A DNA stretch of 36,065 nt, from assembly GCA_937890355.1 (NCBI GenBank), contig CALACW010000072.1, forward strand, positions 1-36,065, in the 5' to 3' direction. Positions 16,194 through 23,723 of the stretch are shown here, in pieces; within the stretch, counting starts at the first letter, position 1; each line of letters opens with the position of its first letter. The notes beneath the pieces were generated by a model. The model had not been told where the DNA came from. It was given only the letters and a program-made list of their open reading frames with translations, and did no database searches. A program made the position numbers and the translations under genes. The stretch is from CALACW01 sp002431305. Lineage in GTDB: Bacteria > Bacillota > Clostridia > Oscillospirales > Acutalibacteraceae.

Positions 16194-16223
16194 ACATAAC
16201 TGTTTTGCAGGAGGGATATCAGC

Positions 16224-17687
16224 ATGAAAAAATTTATTTCCGTACTTCTGACCGTTCTTATACTTATGCAGACGTTTGTTTTCTGCGCATCCGCCGAGGA
16301 CGGCATGGGCGAGAAGAATTACATTATCACAGACCCATACGCCGAGGTCAACTGGGACGAATGGGGTTCGTATAAATTCCAGCCCCACTGTCAGACGACC
16401 GCGTCCGACGGCTACATGACAGTAAAGGAAGTCGTACAGGCTCACTATGATTATGACTATGATATGGTCGCAATCACAGATCACGGCACCATAAACAAAG
16501 GCTGGGATACAGCTCCCGAGCTTATTCCGCTCGTCCGTCTCATTAAGTATGAAAGAACAAAAATGTCCGAAATCGTTCCGCTGTCCGATGAGGAGTATCA
16601 ATCGTACATTACCGGTACCGCGGATTCCGCAACGAGAACGCATAAAAACGGAATGCTCGATATTCCTCAGGGTATTGAGCTTAACATGGCAACGCCCATA
16701 ACGGATTGTCATCTTACAGGTTATTACTGTGACTACGGACAGGGACTCGCAGGCGTTTTCGGCGACTACGAAACACCCTCAGCGGGCGTAAAAAAGGCGG
16801 GGGGAATATCCATGCTTTCCCACGTCGGCGAATACGTTTACATAAAAAGAGATACCGAAAAACATGTAGGACAGAAAATAGACGACTATTACCCAACAAA
16901 GTTTGCCCGTCTGTTTATTGACAATGCAGGTTCAAGCGTAGGCATGGGAATTAATTCCGCTATAGATGAGCACACCCGCTGCGACAGAATTCTCTATGAC
17001 CAGATTCTTCAGAAAACCATTCCCAACGGCGTAGTGCCCTGGGCGTTCAGTTTTTCCGATTCTCATAACGAAAGATCGATAAACGACGCATACACAATGG
17101 TTATGGCTCCCGAGCTTACGACCGGTGCGCTCCGTACCGCCATGGAAAACGGCACGTGCTTCGCGGTTTCGCACTTTTCAAACGGCGTTGAGCTCAACGG
17201 TATGCCCGAAATGCCCGGATTCGACGAGCAGAAGGTTTACGATGAGGAGCTTTGGAAGCTCAACAACACTCCCATGGTAACGAGAGTCGAGGTTGATCAG
17301 GATAACGACACCATCACCGTATCGGGCGTAAACTGCGACACTATAACGTTCGTTTCCGACGGCAACGTTATTTTAAGGGAAGCAATAAACGGCACCGCAG
17401 CGCTTGACCTTCATTCGGCAGAGCTTCTTGACGATCCTTATCTCTACGTAAGATTTTACATCACGGGCGAAAACGGAATCTGCTACTCTCAGCCGTTCGT
17501 TCTCAATGTTGAGGGCGAGGAGTTCGAGAGCGTAGAGGTTCCCGAGACAAACGACATTTCGACAAAGTTAAGAAAACTCGTAACGGTCGTAGACTGGATT
17601 TTCTTCAGATTCAATCCCGTTATCTGGCTGTTCAAGAAAGTTGCGCTCGGATATAACGTATTCGACAGATTTTTCAATCCGTTTTAA
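16224..17687 (+). CDS. Secreted or membrane-anchored PHP-domain protein
   Basis: A 487-residue protein with a signal peptide (MKKFISVLLTVLILMQTFVF, Ala-x-Ala-like end CASAED). The PHP metal-site pattern is partial but clear: QPHCQTTASDG, VAITDHGTINKGWD, GIELNM, MLSHVGEY, and FSFSDSHNERS near residue 280. A beta-rich segment follows (about 360-430), then a hydrophobic C-terminus with VDWIFFRFNPVIWLFKKV that may lie at the membrane. Extracytoplasmic PHP proteins may hydrolyse phosphoesters; the substrate is unknown. It is unlike the intracellular PHP protein at 5264-6007. It is a single-gene unit and may be controlled by the dyad at its promoter. Confidence 0.85.
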   Translation: MKKFISVLLTVLILMQTFVFCASAEDGMGEKNYIITDPYAEVNWDEWGSYKFQPHCQTTASDGYMTVKEVVQAHYDYDYDMVAITDHGTINKGWDTAPELIPLVRLIKYERTKMSEIVPLSDEEYQSYITGTADSATRTHKNGMLDIPQGIELNMATPITDCHLTGYYCDYGQGLAGVFGDYETPSAGVKKAGGISMLSHVGEYVYIKRDTEKHVGQKIDDYYPTKFARLFIDNAGSSVGMGINSAIDEHTRCDRILYDQILQKTIPNGVVPWAFSFSDSHNERSINDAYTMVMAPELTTGALRTAMENGTCFAVSHFSNGVELNGMPEMPGFDEQKVYDEELWKLNNTPMVTRVEVDQDNDTITVSGVNCDTITFVSDGNVILREAINGTAALDLHSAELLDDPYLYVRFYITGENGICYSQPFVLNVEGEEFESVEVPETNDISTKLRKLVTVVDWIFFRFNPVIWLFKKVALGYNVFDRFFNPF

Positions 17688-17770
17688 TCAGCGGTCAGTG
17701 ATCAGAAATGCCTTTGTTCGGATTTTGATGATAATCGAATTAAAAATATTATAAAAATTCGAATTGAGAC

Positions 17771-17918
17771 GTAGGGGAAGACATTTTCTTCCCGGGGTAA
17801 AGGCACAAATTTGTCTTGTGAATTTACCGACGGAAACCCGCAGATTTCATATTGCTGACGCATTGTTATTATTCATAATACCGTAAGTCTCATGCGGGAA
17901 AACAATGTCTTCCCCTAC
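17771..17918 (-). repeat. R1 repeat, copy d (inverted)
   Basis: A 148-bp R1 core in opposite orientation to copies b and c. Both ends carry the palindrome with single changes (GACATTTTCTTCCC and GGGAAAACAATGTC). The AT-rich tail lies to the left (about 17706-17770) and the flank CATAATTTGATTATG to the right. Apart from the hairpin at 17968-17998 nothing else is seen in the 340-bp gap 17688-18027. Confidence 0.85.
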
Positions 17919-17967
17919 ATAATTTGATTATGTATAAGAATAATAACTCGTACTTTAAATTATAATT

Positions 17968-18008
17968 TAAGCCTCCGTTTCGGTATTAAGCGGAGGCTTG
18001 ATTTTATT
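17968..18008. terminator. Stem-loop between convergent PHP and prfB genes
   Basis: AAGCCTCCG (17968-17976) pairs with CGGAGGCTT (17990-17998) around a 13-nt loop. On the plus strand GATTTTATTAA follows, and on the minus strand AAATTATAATTT. It probably ends prfB and rightward transcripts, with modest T runs. Confidence 0.55.
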
Positions 18009-18027
18009 AATATCTTTATAGGGGATG

Positions 18028-19158
18028 TTATTGATTATTTTCCGCAGTCAACTTCTCCTGCGACTGCATTTTAAGATACGCGTTTATGAATCCGTCGATA
18101 TCTCCGTCCATAACTGCGTTGATATTAGAATTCGAATATCCCGTTCTCGTATCCTTTGCGAGCGTGTAGGGCATGAAAACGTACGAACGAATCTGACTGC
18201 CCCATGCGATTTCTCTCTGCTCGCCCTTGATATCGTCGATTTTGTCAAGATGCTCGCGCTCCTTGATTTCAATGAGCTTTGATTTGAGCATGTTCATCGC
18301 GACGTCCTTGTTCTGATACTGCGAACGCTCGACCTGGCACGAAACTACGATACCCGTCGGGATATGCGTAAGACGAACCGCCGACGAGGTTTTGTTAACC
18401 TTCTGTCCGCCGGCACCGCTCGCGCGGTAAACGTCCATTTTGATGTCCTCGGGCTTGATTTCAACCTCTATAGTGTCGTCGATTTCGGGCATAACCTCGA
18501 CCGAAGCGAACGACGTGTGTCTCCTGCCCGAAGCGTCAAACGGCGAGATTCTGACAAGACGGTGAACGCCCATCTCGCTCTTTAAATATCCGTAAGCGTT
18601 GTCGCCCTCTATTAAAATCGTCGCGGACTTGATTCCTGCTTCGTCGCCCTCGAGATAGTCGAGAGTCGTAGTTTTGAATCCGTGGCGCTCGCCCCAGCGG
18701 TGATACATTCTGAAAAGCATCATCGCCCAGTCCTGAGCCTCGGTTCCGCCCGCGCCCGCGTGGAACGTAAGAATCGCGTTCTTTGAATCGTATTCGCCGA
18801 TAAGGAGCGTGTCGAGAGTTTGTCTGTCGAGCTCGTCCTTAACCTTCTGAACGCTCTCGGCGCACTCGTCGACCATGGAATCGTCGCCCTCTTCGTCAGC
18901 CATTTCTATAAGCGCGAGCGTGTCCTCGTAATCGCTTACAAGTCCCTCGTACGCTTCAACTTTCTTTTTAAGCATGCTCGTTCTCTGAACTATCTGCTGT
19001 GATTTTTCGAGATCGTTCCAGAATCCGTCGGAAGCGGCTCTCTCCTCAAGCTCCGCAATTTCCTCTTTCATTTTACCGAGACCGAGCGCGTCTGCAAGCT
19101 CGCCGATAGGCTCTTTGCATTTAAGCAGGCTTAATCTCAGTTCTTCATACTGCAGCAT
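18028..19158 (-). CDS. prfB: Peptide chain release factor 2
   Basis: RF2 (376 aa) releases the peptide at UGA and UAA codons. Visible are the N-terminal helical region, the stop-codon recognition tripeptide SPF in RISPFDASGRRH, and the catalytic GGQ in RASGAGGQKVNKTSSAVRL, which enters the peptidyl-transferase centre. The length is typical. The N-terminal region that contains the autoregulatory in-frame UGA frameshift site in E. coli and Bacillus is here one continuous frame (ELADALGLGKMKEE), so this gene lacks that control. GAGAGGA precedes the ATG. The promoter TTGACA-17-TATAAT is at 19229-19201. Confidence 0.97.
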   Translation of the reverse strand: MLQYEELRLSLLKCKEPIGELADALGLGKMKEEIAELEERAASDGFWNDLEKSQQIVQRTSMLKKKVEAYEGLVSDYEDTLALIEMADEEGDDSMVDECAESVQKVKDELDRQTLDTLLIGEYDSKNAILTFHAGAGGTEAQDWAMMLFRMYHRWGERHGFKTTTLDYLEGDEAGIKSATILIEGDNAYGYLKSEMGVHRLVRISPFDASGRRHTSFASVEVMPEIDDTIEVEIKPEDIKMDVYRASGAGGQKVNKTSSAVRLTHIPTGIVVSCQVERSQYQNKDVAMNMLKSKLIEIKEREHLDKIDDIKGEQREIAWGSQIRSYVFMPYTLAKDTRTGYSNSNINAVMDGDIDGFINAYLKMQSQEKLTAENNQ

Positions 19159-19200
19159 AAATATTCCTCTCTTATTTTAAATCATAATCAATCATTTTAT

Positions 19201-19229
19201 ATTATAATAAAATCATATCATATTGTCAA
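19201..19229 (-). promoter_or_regulatory. Sigma-A promoter of prfB
   Basis: On the minus strand TTGACA (19229-19224), 17-nt spacer, TATAAT (19206-19201). A full consensus match 43 nt before the start codon. Confidence 0.85.
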
Positions 19230-19245
19230 ATAAAAATATCCGTAC

Positions 19246-19274
19246 TTGAATTCGGGATAATATCGGTATATAAT
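19246..19274 (+). promoter_or_regulatory. Promoter upstream of element E4 and the zinc-ribbon gene
   Basis: TTGAAT (19246-19251), 17-nt spacer, TATAAT (19269-19274). A transcript starting near 19281 would carry all of E4 as its leader before reaching the gene at 19593. Confidence 0.65.
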
Positions 19275-19294
19275 AAAATAGATTAATTGTATAA

Positions 19295-19572
19295 TAGCAA
19301 AAGGGAGTCGACCCCATAAGGTTTATATCCACCCTCTTTCTGCTTCGCCTGCGTTAAAGAAACTTGAAAGCCGTTAAGATTTCTGCTTTCCTTTGCCTTG
19401 CCGAAACGAAAATATGATTGATATGAACTGCTCCGCACCCAAAATACAGCGGATTGCGTCTATGGGGACGATTCTTTTCCGCAGGAATACTGGCGTATTT
19501 CAAGGAAAAAACCGTTCTCAGAGACGTGAGACGGTGCGTTTTGGGCTTATGAGGTTCGACTCTCTTTTGCTA
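19295..19572. mobile_element. E4: 278-bp element with 26-bp inverted ends (MITE-like)
   Basis: TAGCAAAAGGGAGTCGA... (19295-19320) is the reverse complement of 19546-19572 with three differences, so the ends could form a stem of about 26 bp. The 225-bp interior has a hairpin (ACCGT, CTC and GAG, ACGGT, 19511-19535). No transposase is encoded. The minus strand has a 32-codon stretch open without a plausible start. A collapsed relative with both ends but no interior is at 23614-23656. It fills most of the 434-bp gap 19159-19592, between the prfB promoter and the zinc-ribbon gene. Confidence 0.7.
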
Positions 19573-19592
19573 TATTAACGGAGGAAAATAAA

Positions 19593-20684
19593 ATGTTCTA
19601 TACGGGATATGAGTGTCCTGTCTGTCACAATAAATTTAAAGAGTCAGACGATGTCGTCGTCTGCCCGATATGCGGAACGCCCCACCACCGCGAGTGCTAT
19701 AATTCGCTCGGTCACTGCGCAAACGAGGATAAGCATGCGGACGGTTTCGTCTGGCAGGCTCCCGAACTCGATAACGAAAACAGGAACGAGAGAAAAGCGG
19801 AGGTACTTATCTGTCCGAGGTGCGGACTGCCCAACCCCGTCGGAGAGACGAACTGCGCAAGATGCAAAATGCCTCTTGTAAACCAAAATGCGAACCCCGG
19901 CGCTCAGAAGAACAATCCGTACGGCGGACGGTATAATCAAAACGACCCGCGTTTTAATCAAAACGGATACCCCCCGTTCGGCACGGGCGGACAGAACACG
20001 TATTCATATAACAATCCTTACGCCGACTCGGCGAAAGCTCTTTTCGGCGACGCTAAGGTTGAGGACGTTCCGGTTTCCGAACTCGGTGAATACATTCAGA
20101 CAAATTCCGACAAGTATATCGCCTCGTTCCTCGAAATTCAGAACGGCGGCAAGAAGCACAAATGGAACTGGAGCTCGGCGATTTTTTCAATCTACTGGCT
20201 CTTTTACAGAAAAATGGTTAAAATCGGATGCGTCGCAACCGTGCTTTTAATCGCCCTTCAGTTTATATTCTCCCAGGGCGTAGACCTCGCGTTTCAGAAG
20301 TTTGCCCCCGAACAGTGGCAGGCGTATGAACAGGCGGCGTACGAATTTGCCGACATTTACACAAAAATCCAGCAGGGCGATACGGACAATATCTCGGACG
20401 CCGATGTCCGGCAGAAGGGACTGGCAGTCACAACCTCGAACGTATTTCTCGCCTCGGTAGGCTCGAGCATTCTGCTGTATATCGCATTCGGAATCGTAAT
20501 GGGTATAAAAGGCAACGACTTTTACAAGCAGAAAGCGCTCAGGGATATTAAGAATCTGAGAACCGTCGCCGTCGACGATAACACGTATCATTTTGTTCTG
20601 AGACACAACGGCGGTACAAGCGCGCTGAATATTCTTTTCCCGTTCATAATAGAATCGTTTATTTCGGTATTTTTGAGATTTTAA
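19593..20684 (+). CDS. Zinc-ribbon/RING-like membrane protein (DUF2628-like C-terminus)
   Basis: A 363-residue protein of unknown function. The N-terminus carries a prokaryotic RING-type zinc site (CPVC, CPICGTPHHRECY, HC) and a second ribbon (CPRCGLPN...NCARC at about 70-90). A low-complexity Asn/Pro/Gly linker follows (about 95-150). The C-terminal half starts with WNWSSAIFSIYWLFYRKM, the typical entry of the DUF2628 family, and holds about three membrane segments (VATVLLIALQFIFSQ, SVGSSILLYIAFGIVM, LNILFPFIIESFISVF). GGAGG stands 10 nt before the ATG. It may be co-transcribed with galU, 18 nt downstream. Confidence 0.85.
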   Translation: MFYTGYECPVCHNKFKESDDVVVCPICGTPHHRECYNSLGHCANEDKHADGFVWQAPELDNENRNERKAEVLICPRCGLPNPVGETNCARCKMPLVNQNANPGAQKNNPYGGRYNQNDPRFNQNGYPPFGTGGQNTYSYNNPYADSAKALFGDAKVEDVPVSELGEYIQTNSDKYIASFLEIQNGGKKHKWNWSSAIFSIYWLFYRKMVKIGCVATVLLIALQFIFSQGVDLAFQKFAPEQWQAYEQAAYEFADIYTKIQQGDTDNISDADVRQKGLAVTTSNVFLASVGSSILLYIAFGIVMGIKGNDFYKQKALRDIKNLRTVAVDDNTYHFVLRHNGGTSALNILFPFIIESFISVFLRF

Positions 20685-20702
20685 GAAAGACAGGGTATTA
20701 AA

Positions 20703-21581
20703 ATGAAAGTCACAAAAGCAGTTATCCCCGCCGCGGGGCTCGGGACCCGCGTTCTCCCCGCTTCAAAATCAATTCCCAAAGAAATGCTTAACATCGTCGA
20801 CAAGCCCGCGATTCAGTACCTTGTCGAGGAGGCGGCGGCATCGGGAATCACCGATATTCTTATCATTACAAACCGCGGCAAAGAGGTTATCGAGGATCAT
20901 TTCGACCACTCGTTTGAGCTTGAAGCGAATCTCAGAGGCAAAAAAGGCAAGGAAGAGCTTTACGAGTCTATATTAAAGCCCGCGAGCCTTGCGAATATTT
21001 ATTATATCCGTCAAAAGGAAACGCGCGGACTCGCTCACGCCATTCATACGGCAAAATCGTTCGTCGGCTCCGACCCGTTCGCCGTGCTGTACGGAGACGA
21101 TATCATTATAAATAATGAGTACCCCGTCACGAAACAGCTTATCGACGCGTTTAATAAGTACGGCAAATGTACAGTCGGCGTTCACGAATGTCCGAAGGAA
21201 CAGGTCATGAAGTACTGCACGCTCGACGTAACTCCCCTTGAAAACAACGTTATGAACGTATCGAATATTGTCGAGAAGCCTAAAGAGAACGAAATTCTGT
21301 CGTACTATTCGATTCTCGGCAGAAATCTGCTCACGCCCGAAATATTCGAATACATAGAGAAAACGCCCGTCAGCCCGATTCTCGGCGAGGTGCTTTACAC
21401 CGATTCGATGACGATGATGGCGCGCGAAAAGGGACTTACCGCAGTCGATTTTATAGGAAAACGGTACGACATGGGCGACAAGCTCGGAATCATGCAGGCA
21501 AACTGCGAGGTCGCGCTCGCCCACCCCGAAATCGGAGAAAAATTCAAGAATTATCTTAAAGAACTTGTTAAAACATTTTAA
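20703..21581 (+). CDS. galU: UTP--glucose-1-phosphate uridylyltransferase
   Basis: A 292-residue enzyme that makes UDP-glucose from UTP and glucose-1-phosphate for cell-surface polysaccharides and glycolipids. The nucleotide-binding motif AAGLGTRVLPASKSIPKEML is at the N-terminus, followed by DKPAIQYLVEEA, FAVLYGDDI (metal/nucleotide Asp) and the sugar-phosphate region VEKP. The length equals bacterial GalU. The start has a weak ribosome site (AAGACAGGG). It lies 18 nt after the zinc-ribbon gene and 2 nt before rlmD, so the three genes are probably one operon. Confidence 0.96.
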   Translation: MKVTKAVIPAAGLGTRVLPASKSIPKEMLNIVDKPAIQYLVEEAAASGITDILIITNRGKEVIEDHFDHSFELEANLRGKKGKEELYESILKPASLANIYYIRQKETRGLAHAIHTAKSFVGSDPFAVLYGDDIIINNEYPVTKQLIDAFNKYGKCTVGVHECPKEQVMKYCTLDVTPLENNVMNVSNIVEKPKENEILSYYSILGRNLLTPEIFEYIEKTPVSPILGEVLYTDSMTMMAREKGLTAVDFIGKRYDMGDKLGIMQANCEVALAHPEIGEKFKNYLKELVKTF

Positions 21582-21583
21582 TT

Positions 21584-22948
21584 ATGCTCACTAAAAATCA
21601 GGATATACGTCTTACGATAACGTCTCTGACGAACGAGGGAAACGGAGTCGGACGGTACGGCGGACAGGCTGTTTTTGTTGCCTCGACAGCGGTCGGCGAC
21701 GAGATTGAATGTCATATTATTAAAGCGAAAAAAAACTATGCCGTCGGCAAGCTTACGAAAATTATAACCCCCTCCCCCGACAGAACAGAGCCGGACTGCG
21801 CTGTTTATTCGCAGTGCGGGGGCTGTTCATACAGACACATTTCGTATGAAGCCGAGTGCAGAGTCAAAGAACAGAACATAGCCGATTCTTTTAAAAGAAT
21901 CGGCAGTCTTGACGTTACGGTAAAACCGATAATTCCGGCAGTTTCGTGTTCAAGATACAGAAACAAAGCGCAGTACCCCGTCAGAATGAACAACGGCAGA
22001 TTGGAAATCGGATTTTTCGCGCCGTTTTCGCACAGGGTCATAGACTGCGCCGACTGCCGGCTGCAGCCCGAGGAATTTTCGGATATTATTTCCGCGTTCA
22101 GAACGTGGATAACGAAATACTCGATTCCCGTCTACGATGAGAACACGCACCGCGGGGTTATACGTCATATTTATATAAGAAAAGCGTTCGAGACCGGTGA
22201 GATTGTCGTAACGGTCATAGCAAACGCAAAAAAAGTCCCGAAAAAGGACGAATTGATAACAGAAATATTAAAGTCGAATAAAAATATCGTCGGAATCTGC
22301 GCCGATTACAACACGGATAAGACGAACGTTATTATGTCCGACAAATGCGAATGCATCTGGGGACGCGAATATATCGAGGATATTCTGTGTTCCGTTAAAA
22401 TCAGAATTTCACCGCTCGCATTTTATCAGGTCAACCGAACGATGGCGGAAATTTTATATAAAAAAGCCGCCGAATACGCATACCTTACGCCCGACACGGT
22501 TCTGCTCGATTTATACTGCGGGGCGGGAACGATAGGACTGTCAATGGCGGACAAAGTTAAAGAAGTGATAGGCGCGGAGATTATCCCCGAGGCTGTCGAA
22601 AACGCGAAGACGAACGCCGAAATAAACGGCATAAAAAACGCGCGTTTTATATGCGCCGACGCGGCGGCAGCCGCCGAAACTCTCGAAAAGGAAAATCTGA
22701 AACCCGATGTCGTGATCCTCGACCCGCCGAGAAAAGGGTGCTCGAAGGAGCTTATCGAAACTGTTGTAAAAATGAACCCGGACAGAGTCGTGTATGTTTC
22801 GTGCGACCACGCAACACTCGCAAGGGACTGCGCCGTGTTCGATTCGCTCGGATATAAGACGACCGAAGCAACCCCGGTAGACCTCTTCCCGAGAACTTCT
22901 CACGTCGAGACGGTGTGTCTTCTGGAATCAATCAATAAGAAAAAATAA
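21584..22948 (+). CDS. rlmD: 23S rRNA (uracil-C5)-methyltransferase, RlmD/RumA family
   Basis: A 454-residue SAM-dependent RNA methyltransferase. The N-terminal TRAM domain (about 8-65, LTNEGNGVGRYGGQAVFV) is followed by a [4Fe-4S] site (CAVYSQCGGC and a later CADC), then the SAM motif LLDLYCGAGTIGLSMA, DPPRKGC and the catalytic-Cys motif VYVSCDHATLARD near the C-terminus. Firmicutes often have two or more paralogues (RlmCD), so the exact uridine (U747 or U1939) is uncertain. Only 2 nt separate it from galU, with no clear Shine-Dalgarno, which suggests translational coupling. Confidence 0.94.
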   Translation: MLTKNQDIRLTITSLTNEGNGVGRYGGQAVFVASTAVGDEIECHIIKAKKNYAVGKLTKIITPSPDRTEPDCAVYSQCGGCSYRHISYEAECRVKEQNIADSFKRIGSLDVTVKPIIPAVSCSRYRNKAQYPVRMNNGRLEIGFFAPFSHRVIDCADCRLQPEEFSDIISAFRTWITKYSIPVYDENTHRGVIRHIYIRKAFETGEIVVTVIANAKKVPKKDELITEILKSNKNIVGICADYNTDKTNVIMSDKCECIWGREYIEDILCSVKIRISPLAFYQVNRTMAEILYKKAAEYAYLTPDTVLLDLYCGAGTIGLSMADKVKEVIGAEIIPEAVENAKTNAEINGIKNARFICADAAAAAETLEKENLKPDVVILDPPRKGCSKELIETVVKMNPDRVVYVSCDHATLARDCAVFDSLGYKTTEATPVDLFPRTSHVETVCLLESINKKK

Positions 22949-23007
22949 GGAACACACTGATAATTTTGATTTTATAATGATTTGATTATAAAAAAGGCAA
23001 GGACGCT

Positions 23008-23172
23008 ATGAATATCGGAACTTACACTCGTCATAAGAAAATGCAGAAATTGAGTGCTGAGCTTCTTGCTGTCGAAGAAGACAGAACGGCGGGAAGAAAC
23101 GGCTGTGCGATTGACAAACTTGATAAAGATCTTAATAAAATTATTACAAATGTAAAATACGGCTTATTATGA
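23008..23172 (+). CDS. Small ORF, possible remnant of a Phd/YefM-type antitoxin
   Basis: A 54-residue ORF starting MNIGTYTRHKK with AAGGCAAGGA 4 nt before the ATG. Its stop overlaps the next start (ATGA). The C-terminal part (LLAVEEDRTAGRNG, IDKLDKDLNKII) resembles the toxin-binding tail of Phd/YefM/RelB antitoxins as I know them, but no N-terminal DNA-binding domain is present. No toxin gene follows. It could be a decayed antitoxin or an unrelated helical peptide. Coupling and the ribosome site argue that it is translated. Confidence 0.5.
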   Translation: MNIGTYTRHKKMQKLSAELLAVEEDRTAGRNGCAIDKLDKDLNKIITNVKYGLL

Positions 23173-23522
23173 CAAAATCCGAATTTTTTGAATTTATAAA
23201 AACCGAATACAACGTTGACCCGGATTATCCGTGGGACGACGAAAACGCCGTGTTCAGACACAGGGACAACCGAAAGTGGTTTGCGCTGGTGATGAACATC
23301 CGGCGTGACAGACTTCTGCCCGGCGAGGACGGAAATATTGACGTCGTAAATGTAAAATGCGATCCGATACTGACAGGCTCAGTCCGCGACGGACGAACAA
23401 TTTTCCCCGCATATCACATGAATAAAAATTCGTGGCTGTCGATAATTTTAGACAAAGAAACGGACAGCGAAACAGTAAAAAACCTCGTCGGATTAAGCTA
23501 TGAACTGACAGCAAAAAAATAA
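23169..23522 (+). CDS. MmcQ/YjbR family protein
   Basis: A 117-residue protein of the MmcQ/YjbR family with a CyaY-like fold. Recognisable are YPWDDENAVFRHRDNRKWFALVM, the VVNVKCDP strand and the conserved AYHMNKNSWLSI motif followed by a LVGLSYELT tail. Members are proposed to bind DNA, without established function. The length is the usual 115-120. The start overlaps the stop of the small upstream ORF (ATGA). It is the last gene before the convergent glnN. Confidence 0.9.
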   Translation: MTKSEFFEFIKTEYNVDPDYPWDDENAVFRHRDNRKWFALVMNIRRDRLLPGEDGNIDVVNVKCDPILTGSVRDGRTIFPAYHMNKNSWLSIILDKETDSETVKNLVGLSYELTAKK

Positions 23523-23568
23523 TCCTGGCTTTAACAGCATTCACTATTTTTATATACGGTCATAACAA

Positions 23569-23609
23569 AATCCCCGATTTGTCAACACCCGCGAAACGGG
23601 ATGTTTTCA
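23569..23609 (-). repeat. Decayed copy of the antitoxin-promoter palindrome
   Basis: On the minus strand CGCGGGTGTTGACAAATCGGGGAT resembles the promoter palindromes at 35243-35279 and 35603-35637, sharing GCGGGTGTTGACAAA and flanking CCCG/CGGG arms. No TATAAT lies at the right distance and no toxin ORF follows. A remnant is likely. Confidence 0.5.
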
Positions 23610-23613
23610 TTAT

Positions 23614-23656
23614 GCAAAAAGAGAGTCAAACCTGCAAAGTTCGGCTCTCTTTTTGC
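23614..23656. terminator. Collapsed E4-type ends acting as terminator-like hairpin
   Basis: GCAAAAAGAGAG (23614-23625) pairs perfectly with CTCTCTTTTTGC (23645-23656). Beyond the stem, AGTCAAACCT and AAGTTCGG match the left and right ends of E4, and the right flank TATATAAAAC matches TATATTAAC of E4. It separates convergent mmcQ-like and glnN genes. A further AT-rich stem (ATAAAACAATT, 23660-23690) lies closer to glnN. Confidence 0.6.
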
Positions 23657-23723
23657 TATATAAAACAATTCTCTTCCCCAAAATTGTTTTATGCGGTTAT
23701 TGTTATTTTATTCTCTCTTTTAA

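Noticed and set aside
19393..19578. Open frames inside E4, including a 32-codon stretch on the minus strand
   Set aside because: No convincing start or ribosome site; the sequence is better explained by an inverted-repeat element.
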